A DNA stretch of 64,000 nt from Rotaria socialis (GCA_905331475.1 CAJNYU010000001.1:310001-374000); one strand, 5' to 3'. Positions 1 to 11,600 are shown, numbered from the stretch's first letter. The notes: a model not told the origin generated them from the letters alone. A program made the numbers and translations.

Positions 1-3000
1 AGTGCTCCTTTATTATTTCTATGATTTCTCCTTGTGATTTCTGACACATTTTCCGGATTATTCAGTCTTTCATCATTTATCAAAAGACGTTTCATGAATC
101 ATCTGTTTCCATCTTTAATAGAGCATCTCCGACAAAGCAATCATTTACGGATCACTTTTACTCAAAAATCCAAACGCCGGATTTCAGCATCTAAACGTTA
201 TGTGTAAGGACAGAAAGACATGAGCTGCCCAGCCTTAGCACTTCGGCCTAGAGAGTCCACGAGATCATTTATCGAGTAGAAGTATCATGAATAGCGCATT
301 TGCCACAAACTCCGCCAATTCCGGAACACTTTTACTCAGAAATCCAAAAGCAGGATTTCAGCATCTAAAAACGTTATGGGTAAGGACAGAAGACATGACG
401 TGCCTCCTTTTAAGTAAATATTACTAAGTTCACGAAATCATTTCTCAACCTCCAAAACTTTTCAAATTCATTTACATCAAGCTACTTCTCCTTCATTCCA
501 GTGTCGCGTTGGATCTGACGTTCGTCAAAGCCGGTTTCTATCAAAAACCAGACTTTGAGCAAAACTGATTTCAGCAGCAGATCAGAAACTGCACTGCCAG
601 AATGTACAACATGCAAGAATTCCTATACATCTTCACCACAAATAGCAGTTTAGATAGATTCCCAATAATCTCTAGAAGCCTTATATCTAGCAGACTTTGA
701 AATTCTACTTGACTTTTCCGACTATATCGAACAAAAACATCGTTTTCCCTTGCAACCGAGATAAACTTTGAAGCTAATCCATACTGAACATATTCCTATA
801 TCGAATTCCAGTTCAACGCTACTGAAGAAATCCACTAAAATAAGAAAAAAAACAATCTTTATAGGTACATCTACGATCGGAAGGATCCAATTCCGTAACA
901 AACATAAAGGAGATTTCGCTCATTCTTCCAAATTTTTCAACCATTTCCAAGCATACTATTACTTTTATTAACCTATATCAAATTTTTGGTATTTTTTGAC
1001 ATCATCTTCACTAATCCTACGTTCAAAAGGCGATTTTTGCAGGATTTCTTTGATGCTTTTTGTATTTTTCAGATTTCTCATGATCCCTGTTGCAGGATAC
1101 GCGGAAAATCATATGAAGTTTACTTTAGATGCGGGCGAGCATGTTAGGTTATAGAGAGTGCTCCGACAAGATCTGTTGGAAGTATGATTTGTCTTATTTT
1201 TGTGTGATTTGAGTAGGTTTTTTTTGCTGCTTGCATTTGGTTAGAGTGACTCCTATGGAAATGTAGTAGAATTGATGTCTGTAGTGTGCGCACTATTGAT
1301 GAGAGGGGTTTAGGAATGTATTTTTTTTTCTTCAGAATTACGGCCGTATACGTCATTGTAACCGGCTGTTTACGGGCGTATCTAGCCGTGGTAATGCTCG
1401 ACCTGGGTATACGTAAGTAGATATCTGCTTTCTTTTTGAAAAGTCAGATATCAAACATCAAATATTTACTGAAAGCTGGTAACAATTTGAAATTTGTCAT
1501 AAACTTCCTGTTTTTCTATTCTATGCCTCTCAACAAGTGTTAGACCATGTTTCATTATAATATAACTGAAGCATTTTAATTTTAAAAGCGATAATTGTAC
1601 TTATTTTCTCGATAGAATTTGAAGCACTTTGTAGATTTTACTCTAAAACTATACTCGGTAACAATATTTATGTATCATTGTTGCTGCTTTTTTTTTATCT
1701 CTAATCAAACTATATATCAGATTCTTTCTCAATACTATGTGCAGTTGATAACTTCTTCCTTCTTTTTTTTAAAATTTTATATCAACATTTGCCGGGTCTA
1801 ATATACTACTAATTATCTCAGTGATCATATTTTTAAAAACTCTAATGGAAAGCAAAAGTGGAAAATTTAAATGAATGCTACTTGTAACCTTATTGTGTTG
1901 TCTTTCTTGCGCATTTGTCTCCCATTATCATCTATTCACCATATATTCCATTTTCACCCCCTCATACAGACTCTTTTAATATATTAGTAGGTGCACACTT
2001 AGGAGCAATTACTCTCTTAGGCTATTGCTCGTAATATTCAAGAATGATTTCTTTCATTCTATTATATTATATGAGCTCTTTGGTGGTGAGTATTTTTAAA
2101 TGACAGCAGACGAAGAACTCGAGTTTTACTTTTGAAATAAAAATAAAAGTGGATACAATAAGATATTTGGCACAACTGCGGACTCGAGTCGTTAGCATAT
2201 GACACAAATTCATATTGGTATCAGTCAGCATGAGTTTTGATTCAAATCGTAAAAGCGTTAATTCTTTTTAGTAGTGTAAAAGTAAGTTTTTGTCTAGGTC
2301 GTTTCAGTGTATTAATTCTATCAAACTTTGATCTCTTCGATAAAACTTAATGTGTCAACATAGTAAAGATAAAAAGTCGCTGGCAGAAATTTGTGCATCT
2401 AGCTCAAAACCAATATTACTTTAAGTGGAGTTTTTAGCAACGTTTGAGAAATTCTTTCGTTTGCGTTCCTAACGCACTATTATCAACATTGATAAATTCA
2501 CTAGGATTATTTCTAATATATTTACTTTTCTCATTTCATCATTTCGAATTATTTAACACCAACAGGAACATATCGCGTTCTGAGTTGTTCTATTTCGAAA
2601 AACTTAACGTTTTTATGTGAATCGATCTACTTTAATATAGATTTTATGTTTTACCACAATATGCTAGAGAATATAGAGTTCCTAAAACATCAACTACCAT
2701 ACAAGCTTTCATAAGCTGTAACAAAACTATTTTGCTGAACGAATTTTAGCATAAGAACATCATATTTTGTAATATTGTTTATGGTACTTCCTACGAACCA
2801 AAAAACGTTCCTTTTTCGATTGGTTGGTTTCAGTCCTTTTTTACTATTATATTATTATTCAACTGCCGATATATTTATATCTATGTCTGCTATTGAGCTT
2901 GCCAGCTGTCCCAGAAGCGCTCAACATAGACAATAATATTACATATCTGATGATATTAAGGGATCACCAAAAATAATTACAAATATATAAAAATTGACAA

Positions 3001-3685
3001 GTAGGTGAACGCATGAACATTTTTTTTTCTACACAGCTGATAGATAGGAAAACTAATGAAGCTAGAGGCGCAGATGGGTATGAGAAGGTGATCCATAGGT
3101 AACAGTCTAGAATGATCTTTCAAAAATATCCTTAGTGGGTGTGGGTGTGATGATGAAGATTGAGTTGATGTTGAAGAAGATGATGATTAGTTTTCATGAA
3201 CGATCTGTAAACGACGCATCGACATTTAAAATATTAGTCGTGCTTATTTGCAAATTTGTTATATGTATCACCAATCGTACTAGAACAATCCTTTTCATTC
3301 TTACTTGGTTCATTCCATTTTGAACAAAGCATTTATAGAAATAATCTAACTGTCTACCAATATGTTTTTGAATTACAGTATCATCTACATATCGGCCTAA
3401 TTTCATTTAAAACCTTCAATTCAGAGTGTAGGACATTTTCACATGAAGACCATTTTTAAAGGGCATTTACTCTGAGAGACATTTTTTCAAGGACAAAATC
3501 CAGTGCACTTTTTTTCCTGATAACATTTTTTAAAGGACATTCTAGCACGAATTCGATCCATACTAGCAACTACGAAAGCAAAGATGTACACTTCACCAAC
3601 AAAATAAGAACCACGTTTCACAAATAAATTTGACTGACGTTTACTAATGAATTTTAGATTGTCATAGATATTCATTTAGGGGAAA
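1..3685. other. Gene-poor 5' flank
   Basis: No gene is supported here. The short open frames are AT-rich and low in complexity and show no domain, splice or codon signal. The stretch holds an imperfect direct repeat (153-229 and 327-404), a run of degenerate 'gacatttttt / aaaggacat' repeats at about 3430-3546, and a (TGTGGG)-like block at 3135-3150 (gtgggtgtgggtgtga) with no C-rich partner nearby. Confidence 0.5.
153..404. repeat. Imperfect direct repeat, about 77 bp, two copies
   Basis: Copies at 153-229 and 327-404 share 'cacttttactca(a/g)aaatccaaa', 'ggatttcagcatctaaa', 'acgttatg(t/g)gtaaggacag' and 'gacatgac/agctgcc', with a few substitutions and short indels. The copies are about 174 bp apart. 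This could be an old tandem duplication or two fragments of a dispersed repeat. I see no coding potential. Confidence 0.7.
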
Positions 3686-6600
3686 ATGATGATATTTTTC
3701 ATATTCGTTGTAATCGCAATGGGCTCACCAGCTCATGCTATATACTCATCCACAGTTAACTTTAGTTTACAAGGACATGAATTTCAAACTCAATATGATG
3801 TTCAATTGATTCTTAATAAAACAGCTCAAAGTCTATTATTGTGCTCCGCTGCATGTAATCAAAATCCATTATGCCGGACTTTTGATTATGATTCAAGTTC
3901 ACGCCGTTGTCGACTGTTCGAAGCTGATCTTACTAATGGAGCAATCATTGCGACGGCTTCTCAAACATCTATTGTTGGCAGTGTGAAACTTTCAGCATCA
4001 TTATATGCATCAATGTACAATCGATCTTGTTCAGCATGCCAAGAAAATCGATATCAGACTTGCTCATCGACTACAAACACGTGCCAATGTCCAGGTAATA
4101 GTTATTGGAATGGCAGCATGTGTCCATTACAATTATTTGCAAATGCAACTTGTAGTCAAATTGATGCTTGTCGAAGTGATCTTAATCTTAGCTGTATCAT
4201 AAATTCTTATGGTGGATTCACTCAATGTTTAATAAGTATGAATCATGTCATTTTATTTACTATTTTCGTATACGAAAACTTAAACACGGATAAAATATTT
4301 CACTTTTTCATAAAGTTGAAATGATGTTTTGAGAGGCAAAGATCGTTCAGATAGAGAGGATGTCTGATTATGATGCATCGTTGAGATCCAATGATGGTGT
4401 TGTCAACCCTATTTAGAGTTTTCTTTTCGATAAGAACATCCTAAAATAGTTTTTTTAACATTGCTGGCGTGGTCTCAATGAAGAGAAATGATTTTTGTCA
4501 GTTCAAGAAATATTTTAAAAATAGATCGACAACTAAAGATTCACAGTATTATTGTTATGCCTATATCTGAGTGTAGGGGTGTCAGATTTAAATTTTAAAA
4601 AATTTAAATTTAAAATAAATTAAATCTTTTTTAAATGAAAAAATTAATTTAGAATAAATTTTAATTCAAGAAATTTTAATTTTGTATCATTTAAATTTAA
4701 CTAAATTTAAATTAAATTGTTTGAAATTCAAATTAGTTAAATTTTCAAGGCTAGTGGATAAACATAGTTTTTGACTTGATTGCTGCTATTTAAAGTCAAA
4801 TTTGAGTATATTTCCTGTTTTCTAAAGTTAAAGCTAGTCATTCTTCTACGAACTGTACTATTAAATATATTTTTATGAGTATCCAGATATTTTGAAGAAA
4901 AAAGATGACGCATCCTGCATAATCTGTAGAGAAATTTTGACTATTATGAACAAATATTAGCCTAAAATACTAGGTTTTCCTCTCATTTAGTTTTTACTAT
5001 TTTACTACTCTTAAAGTCAAGTATTTTCCTCATAGCAATAATGTGTATCCATCCAAACAATTTATTAAATTTAAATGATTTTTCAGTCCAAAACATTAAA
5101 TTTAAATTTAACTTTATAGAATTTAATTCAAAATTAAAGTAACTTTTCGCGAAGTTGAACTTAAATTAAACAAACTGTAAATTGACACCCCTCTCTGAGT
5201 GCTCATAAATGATATAATATCCCTAATTTCTTCTTAGTAACAAATACGCCATTAGATTCTCTATTAATTTCTTTCAATAAGAATGTAAAATGCTATATTA
5301 TTCATAAGTTAGACATTAAAACTAAAAATAGTAAGATGCTAAATATCCATCGAATTTAGTGTTAGCTTATAAGTAGTCTAACAGTGAAGTCACACGTCTC
5401 TCGTTAAGATGTAACCTCGATCTCACTTCATCATTAGCCATTCATTTTTATTGTACTACACGAAATTCTCTTGCAATGCTCACGTGCATTTGAAATAATG
5501 GAAACAAACTGGGTATCCATTTTGCAGAAAACTTCGTATTCAAATTTACAACAAGAAAAGTGAACTATTTTACAGATTACATAGTTTGATGCTACAAAGT
5601 ACACTGAAAAAAAGGTGCCATCCGAAACCCAAAAGGGTTCCGATTTTTGCACCGAAATCGAAACCCTTTTAGGTTTCGGAGAAATTCGGTTTCGTAAAAG
5701 CTGCTGATGTCTAATAGGCGATAACCAGTGTTTCGTACTTGGGGTTCTCTATAATTCACCGTGCAACATTGAACGAAGGTTTTTCTGGATGCTATGCTGC
5801 ATTACAGAAGCTGGGTGTAGGTGTTTGGGTGTATCTGTGACGTGATCACATGCGCCCACCGCCACCCACACCCTAGTACAACTCATCGAGCTCTATCCAA
5901 CCATGTGCTCAGATCTGCCAAAGTTCGAACTTTAAATTGTGGAGTTTTTACAGCGCCATCTATCGGCCAAAAACCTAAAGTTCGAACCTTGGTAGATCTG
6001 AGCACATGGTTAGATAGAGCTCGATGATTTGTACTAGGAGCAAGAACGCGAGCCTTCGAACAAGTTCCTGAGCGAATCTAAGACGCAAAAGGCCGAATCT
6101 ATAGATGGAATTCCAATGGAAATCTACAGTTTTTGGGGTTTTTCATGGGTATAGTTTGAGCTATGAAAATCCGAATACATCGTTAGATAGAGCTCATCGA
6201 GTTACACTTAGAACAAAAATAGGACATTTGGAACAAGTTCCTGTATGAATCCCAGACAAAAATACTCGAACTTTTGATAATTAACTTCACTTACGTTTCA
6301 AATTCAGACTTTTTTTTGTTGAATTCTTTAGAACAAGCCCTCAGTACCATTACTGAGACTGTTTATGCTTTATGGAATACAACTGCAGGTTCTAACAGTA
6401 ATCTTGCATCGAATGGTTCTGGTATTGGAAAATACTCTTCAGCACATGGCCCAGACAATGTTTTCGATTGCAATACAAATACTAAATATGTCAACTTTGG
6501 TGGCTGTAATAATACAGCGAGCGGCTCACCCACGTGTGCACGAAACACCGGCTTCTATCTGACACTACAGAGAGGCCCATCATTCCTTGTCGCTTTTCGA

Positions 6601-6888
6601 TTGGCTACGGCCGATAGCTATCCACAACGTGACCCACGAATAATATCCATTGAAGGAAGCAACAGTAATTTTACCGAACTCACTAGAGGGTCAAGCTGGA
6701 TTTTACTTTACAATGGCTCCTGTGGTATTTCCATAAATCAAACTCGAAAGACATATGGATCAATACAGTGGTTACCAAACAATTCAGCATGGTATGCTAG
6801 CTATCGATTTCTGGTTAATTTAGCCATGAATAATGGGGTATCTATCCCATTCATACAATATTCTGGGGTAGAACTACTTGGTTACTAA
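3686..6888 (+). CDS. Secreted PAN/apple + galactose-binding-like protein
   Basis: Two exons, 3686-4235 and 6332-6888, join in phase (A|GTATG donor, TTTAG acceptor) to give about 368 residues. Residues 1-18 are a signal peptide. Residues 25-110 look like a PAN/apple-type domain, with the pattern LCSAACNQNPLCRTFDYD and a later CRLF. A short Cys-rich EGF-like stretch follows (SCSACQENRYQTC, CQCPG). The second exon resembles an F5/8-type or other galactose-binding-like fold (ASNGSG, HGPDNVFD, RDPRIISIEGS, WLPNNSAWYASYRF). This suggests an extracellular glycan- or protein-binding role, but the ligand is unknown. The 2,096-bp intron is very long compared with other introns here and contains several mobile elements. 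In-frame splicing through it is inferred. Alternatively these are two separate fragments, but phase agreement and shared Cys/Asn-rich style favour one gene. Confidence 0.7.
4574..5193. mobile_element. 620-bp hAT-like non-autonomous element
   Basis: The element starts TAGGGGTGTCA and ends TGACACCCCTC, giving about 10-bp terminal inverted repeats. Both ends are flanked by the same 8-bp duplication TCTGAGTG (4566-4573 and 5194-5201). An 8-bp duplication and a 5'-YARNG-type terminus are hallmarks of the hAT superfamily. Subterminal regions are dense in AAATTTAAATTT palindromes. No transposase frame remains. It lies inside the long intron of the PAN-domain gene. Confidence 0.85.
5600..5700. mobile_element. 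Truncated Tc1/mariner-type miniature element
   Basis: A TA dinucleotide (5600-5601) is followed by CACTGAAAAAAA, the same terminus as the complete copy at 54340-54613. Just inside is an imperfect inverted repeat (5622-5644 against 5657-5679) built on CCGAAACC and AAAAGGGTT, as in the complete copy. No matching right terminus CAGTGTA is found downstream, so this looks like a left-end fragment. Confidence 0.55.
5812..5874. repeat. Telomere-like fold-back (TGTGGG type)
   Basis: The G-rich arm 5812-5832 (tgggtgtaggtgtttgggtg) is followed, after a 21-bp spacer, by the C-rich arm 5854-5874 (cccaccgccacccacaccc). The arms are degenerate (TGTGGG)n in opposite orientation. It abuts the 62-bp inverted repeat that begins at 5872. 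Confidence 0.6.
5872..6038. repeat. 62-bp near-perfect inverted repeat
   Basis: The left arm (5872-5933, starts cctagtacaa) and right arm (5977-6038, ends ttgtactagg) are reverse complements with only a few mismatches, separated by 43 bp. Arms include GAGCTCTATC, CATGTGCTCAGATCT and AAGTTCGAACTT. A diverged partial copy of the outer region (gttagatagagctc ... gaacaagttcctg) recurs at about 6180-6262. It is probably a fold-back or miniature element; no target-site duplication was found. Confidence 0.75.
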
Positions 6889-7270
6889 CTTCTGTATGGT
6901 GTTTTTCAAGTGAACTTAAAGTATTAATGGCAAGCAACTCTCGGTGGCGCACCTCGCTTAACCCTCGACTGCAAATTGGTTACACTGTATAAAAGGTACA
7001 CAACAATAAACTGTTTAGAGGTTTATGAAAGTGCAACGCTTTAAAAAAAACTAGCTTCCCAATTTTTGAATATATGAAAATCTTCATAAATACATAAAGA
7101 GTTTCTTTCCTGGAACTTCTTTTTTTACAGTAGAGTCATGCTCTGTCATAGCTTTCTGGATTCCATGCTGAGAACTCCCAGAGAGCGTGTACCGGGAAAA
7201 TATTTAGGTCGCGTAAATATTCTTCAAATAACTATCGAGATATATAGAATTGTGTATATATCCTGATAGC

Positions 7271-7474
7271 ATGATGGGCAACAAAGTGTGGATCAGTATC
7301 AGCTATATTTATATATTAGCCACTGCGTGTATAATATTAACAACAATTCTACACAATCAGTTTATTCTTGTCCAAAATGAGTTCTGTGTGTTGTCTTTCG
7401 ATACAACCGAATACAATCGTACGTGTTACAAAGCTCAATTTTCTTCTAACTTGACTTGTTTAGAGCTGAACTGA
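7271..7474 (+). CDS. Possible short secreted or membrane protein
   Basis: An open frame of 67 residues starts MMGNKVW and has one hydrophobic segment (about residues 7-30, ISYIYILATACIILTTIL). A Cys-containing tail follows with two N-glycosylation sequons (NRT, NLT). It resembles the first exon of a secreted protein or a stand-alone short one. No family is recognised, and no partner exon was found downstream before the GA repeat at 7541. I hold this weakly. Confidence 0.25.
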   Translation: MMGNKVWISISYIYILATACIILTTILHNQFILVQNEFCVLSFDTTEYNRTCYKAQFSSNLTCLELN

Positions 7475-7540
7475 ATTGATCTGCCTCAATACTACTCAAC
7501 TACTCCCCTCTATTTCGCATAGAACGCGAGTTTATATACT

Positions 7541-7565
7541 AGAGAGAGAGAGAGAGAGAGAGAGA
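7541..7565. repeat. (GA)n microsatellite
   Basis: About twelve AG dinucleotide units, followed by a purine-rich stretch (gaaaaagaaaaag) to about 7640. A short (AT)n run also lies at 8406-8425. The rest of 7475-8763 shows no supported gene. Confidence 0.9.
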
Positions 7566-8763
7566 AAAGAAGATACATAGAGACAAAAGTTATTGAGAGA
7601 GAAGGGAATACGGAGAAAGAAAAAGAAAAAGAAAAAGAAATCTAGAGAGAAAAGATGCACAGAAAGATTACGTACTGTTTAGTGGACGATTATGTGCTGT
7701 CATATGCAAGGATGAATATTAGTGATGTAAACTTAATTATGTCACTGCAGTATGTTCATCAGCTCTATGGCTTAGAAGTGGACGTCTGACGGCTCATATA
7801 GTCCCTATCTAATCTAGTCCTTTACGAAGCACGTACTTCTTGGCACACGCTCTCCCTTAATGGAGACGCGCTCCCGAGCGTCTACAAAAGAAAACAAAAA
7901 GGAAAAATATGTAAGGAAGAGGGAACAGAGAAGAGATAAAAAAGAACAAGAAAGGTACGACACTGAATTAAAAACGAACTCGAAACAGAGAGAAACACGC
8001 AAAAAAGTGATAATGATAACTGTTCAATAATAATCACGATTCTAACCGATTCCATCATGAGTTATTTATATACTAATCAATCTTCTTGACCATTAGGCAA
8101 CCATTAGCCTTCTTCACGCATAATTTCACCTGAATGTTAGATTGCTGATGTGTTTTCAATATACGTCATTGCTCCTTCTTGAACATTCTGTTATTTGTTC
8201 TGTTCTTGTTATCTTTGATTTTGACCGTTTCTCTAACAGTAATCGTTTGTTAATGGGTTATATCACATATTTGACCAATCTTCGCAGCCATTAAGTAGTA
8301 GTTAGTTACTTTTTATATAACCTTCTCTGAATGCCATTTCATTCACATGTTATCCGCACACATAACAGATCATTAGCCTGGTTTATAAGCTTCGCTATCA
8401 TAATTCATATATATATATATATATTTTAAATAAATTGCGATACTTCATATTGCCTTATAATAGACATTCCTTCATAATAGTTTTCATATTTTCTCATTAC
8501 AATTCATAAAACCATTCCTTCATAGTAATCCATATCATTTCACAAAGGTTCAGAATAATACATATTCCTTCAAAACATAACGCAACTTCTTTCATTCTAA
8601 TTTATAAAAAATTCTAACTACAGGCATTCTTTCTATATAAATGTTGCATAAATTTGCCGGACCATAAACGACAAGGGAGGATTAAATCAGTAATTCGGAT
8701 TCGATCGCATAAATTTTGGAATAATACATATTCTTGGAGATAATTCGTATCTCTTCGTAAAAG

Positions 8764-8828
8764 CGTGTGTGTGGTGGGTGTGAGAGTTGGCGAGTATAGA
8801 CCTGAGCAGTAGACTCACACCCACACCC
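8764..8828. repeat. Telomere-like fold-back next to TPR relic
   Basis: The G-rich arm 8764-8785 (cgtgtgtgtggtgggtgtga) and C-rich arm 8814-8828 (ctcacacccacaccc) are separated by 28 bp. The arm ends GTGTGAG/CTCACAC pair exactly. The recognisable TPR pseudogene begins immediately at the outer edge of the C-rich arm. Confidence 0.65.
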
Positions 8829-8830
8829 TT

Positions 8831-9025
8831 TCTCCAAATCATCCAGATTTGGCTGAATCTTACAGCAGCATTGGTACCGTATGTCACAATATGAAAGAGT
8901 ATTCTTGGGAACTCGCAAATTACCAACGAGCTGTTGAAATTTGAGAACGCTCTTTACCTTCAAATAATCCGAATCTTCGGCAATGGAAAAATGGATTAGA
9001 ATCAGCAAAAAAGAACTGTAAATGA
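8831..9025 (+). pseudogene. Kinesin-light-chain-like TPR fragment
   Basis: In one frame this reads SPNHPDLAESYSSIGTVCHN, then MKEYSWELANYQRAVEI, an in-frame TGA (8942-8944), ERSLPSNNPNL and QQ/RQWKNGLESAKKNCK with a final stop at 9023. 'LPxNHPDLAxSYxxIGxVY' followed by 'xEYxxALxxYxxAxEI' is the tetratricopeptide unit of kinesin-light-chain-like repeat proteins. Only about one and a half units and the C-terminal tail remain. The internal stop (TGA where GGA would fit) and the missing upstream repeats show it is a relic. The 5' edge coincides with a telomere-like C-rich arm, so the break may have happened there. The opposite strand is open across this stretch, but that frame shows no family and is probably a shadow. 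Confidence 0.75.
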
Positions 9026-10000
9026 TTGCCCACTGGTAAAGATCAGCGAGATCTTTTTTTTTCTTTTGAACAACGTGTGAAGATACCAAAGAAACATTTC
9101 TCTATTCAATATTTCATATATTCTAAACATACGTGTTATTTGTTTTCACAATATTTCATCTTGTGCAAGATGCAAGCATTTTATTTACTATTACACAGCC
9201 AATTAGAATAAAAGGAATGCTTCATAACCAGGAACAAGCGTTGAATAATATGACAATTTAATATTTTGAGATACTAGAAGTAGAAGTTAGAATATATGTC
9301 GCACTGTCCAATAAGCTCGTAGATTGACACGAGAACGAAAACAAAAACAAAACTAAATGAACATATTAAATGTACTATCGATCATTCGTGACTTACAATT
9401 TACTGTTGCCACTGTACAATGAATAAGTGAGACGAGAGCTGTCTTATATGAGAAATCATGGCTAATAGTCATTTAAAAATTAGACGACATTTGTAAGAGG
9501 AAAAAATTCTAATTAGAATGTTATTTCATCTGATGTAGAGTCTTCACTCTTGAAACTTGAAAATTCAAGAAAAAGAATAGAATTTCACATCCAGATAGCG
9601 TATGTATATGAAAAGTCGACATGTCTTGTCTTATTTCTATAATATAACATTCTTCAATATCCAGCATAGTCAAACCAACTTTTTATACATACGCTTTACT
9701 ATTAAATAAGGTTGTAACTGCGAAAGATCAATATGACGATTTAAAGAATGAGAGAAGAAAAAACTATAAATTGGTTAGCTGACTTCTTTTGGGCTGTAGC
9801 TCTAGAATTGGTACATATCGCTAAATTGCAACAAAACTATCATTTTGGTGTCATTTTCATAGCGGCATGACTAAGATTCAGCAAATTGAAAAATTACACA
9901 TTAACTATGGGATAAAAAATTAAGATATATTCACTGCGAAACTCGTTAATACTGGCTGATTTAACGTGTTTCGCAGCGTTTCCTATGGTAGCACAGGCGT
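9026..10000. other. Non-coding stretch
   Basis: I see no gene, repeat array or RNA signal here. Confidence 0.4.
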
Positions 10001-10074
10001 GAGGGTGTGGGTGTGGGTGTCACAGGTTCCTCTGTGAAACTCGAACCCATACACATCTACACCCTATTTCTTCC
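10001..10074. repeat. Telomere-like fold-back, best TGTGGG array
   Basis: The G-rich arm 10001-10020 reads gagggtgtgggtgtgggtgt, which is GGG plus two perfect TGTGGG units plus TGT. After a short spacer, a degenerate C-rich arm (acccatacacatctacaccc) ends at about 10073. Confidence 0.7.
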
Positions 10075-10523
10075 CACTAAATGTCTATTAGTAAAGTTAT
10101 TCAAAATACCTTTTTTGTCAAGATTTATGCAAAATTAATAAAGAAAAAGAAGAATTGTCTGAATGCGAATCTATAAATATAATCAGTTGGAGTAATTCGA
10201 ATCATCGAAGTAAATCTGCCAAGGATAGCCTTGAAAAACTGTCTGACTTCTACAGTAGATTTTCAATTATTGATATTGAAAGAAAGTTTACTCAGTTCGC
10301 TTTACTCTGCCTTTCTGTGTACGGTGGCAGACAAAGGTAGTATGGAAAAAATCAGGCTATCTTATTAAAAACTAATAGCAGTGCACGTTTTCAATTGGAT
10401 CAATCGATCTGTCACTTAAGACATTACTTTTACAATGCATCACAGAAACAGCATACAGTATATTTGACGTCTCAGATTCAGCTATATATCAGGTATGCAA
10501 TCAGACAACAATAGGTGTTCAAC

Positions 10524-10618
10524 AGAGATGAGCATAGGACAGGACGAGATTTTGATTTTCCATCCTGTCCTGGCAGACGCCAGGACAGGATGGAAAATCT
10601 TGTCATGTGTTCGTCTCT
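10524..10618. mobile_element. 95-bp fold-back element with 10-bp target duplication
   Basis: The termini agaga(t/c)ga(g/a)ca are inverted. The core is a perfect 19-bp inverted repeat (attttccatcctgtcctgg and its complement) around a 6-bp loop. The flanks carry an identical 10-bp duplication GGTGTTCAAC (10514-10523 and 10619-10628). The whole element can fold into one long hairpin. A 9-10 bp duplication is more like Mutator-type than hAT or Tc1 elements, but the superfamily is not settled. Confidence 0.85.
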
Positions 10619-11129
10619 GGTGTTCAACATAGGACGATAACTAAACAACTGTAAACGAAAAATGTATCTATTATGTTTGTTATCGAAATAGCATAATAAT
10701 CGTTTTCAACATAATACTAAATAAAGTGCTTTAGTTGAGAATGTTTCAATGTATTTATTCAGATTTAAACAAGAATTTCACAATGCTAAAATATACTTTC
10801 AACCTTGAAGTAGGTTTTGCATATAATGTGTCATAGTCGTCATTTTCGCCTTGCTCTTTCGTTTAAAATACATCATAAAGCGTAATAACCGTCATATACG
10901 CATTACATAATTTATTTTAAGCATTTTTCTATCGCTTACACTTACAACTATATTTGTTCATTTCATGACTTTTTCTATTTTTTTTTGTCATGATTTACGA
11001 TTTCATGAAAATGAAGATATGACGCTGTAACGATAAGAATGTTTTATCGTGATCTCGAACTGTTTTATTTCAATCATCCTTCTCCTTTTATAGATACACT
11101 TTCTTTCTCCGGGGCGCGTCACTCAACCG

Positions 11130-11229
11130 NNNNNNNNNNNNNNNNNNNNNNNNNNNNNNNNNNNNNNNNNNNNNNNNNNNNNNNNNNNNNNNNNNNNNNN
11201 NNNNNNNNNNNNNNNNNNNNNNNNNNNNN
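11130..11229. other. Assembly gap (100 N)
   Basis: Exactly 100 Ns, probably a scaffold gap of unknown true size. It lies upstream of the carbonic-anhydrase-like gene and may hide its 5' exons. The left edge (ggggcgcgtcactcaaccg) is unusually GC-rich for the region. Confidence 0.95.
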
Positions 11230-11600
11230 TCATCGTTTCTAAACTGTTATAATAATTAGTCAGAATTTCTTTCAGACCAAAAGAAATCGAATTTACCATT
11301 TCAATCAATTTGCTGAAGAATTGAATATTGCTAAAAAAAACAAAGGAAACGAGTTTGTGTCAGTCTGTTGACGTTCTGTGGCCTCATTTCGTGAATTTCA
11401 GCTGACTTTTTTTGTTTTATAGGTGGGTGACTCATAGAATTCAACATTTCACCAGAAAAATTAAGACCTGGGCTTCGATTCTTCGTTATTCACCACCCCC
11501 AAGCTTTATCAATAAATCAATGACTGAGAATATTTTTCGATTTTTAAGAAAATACTATTCTAACTCACAAAATATTTTGGTACATAAGCGAATGAGGAAG

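Noticed and set aside
768..971. Plus-strand open frame of 67 codons
   Set aside because: Lys/Ser-rich, no signal, domain or splice partner; expected by chance in AT-rich DNA.
8682..9089. Minus-strand open frame of 135 codons
   Set aside because: It overlaps a clear plus-strand TPR signature; the minus frame shows no family and is probably open by chance.
10155..10340. Plus-strand frame of about 60 codons (NIISWSNSNHRSKSAKDSLE)
   Set aside because: Composition is protein-like, but there is no ATG, domain or neighbouring exon. Not enough to call.
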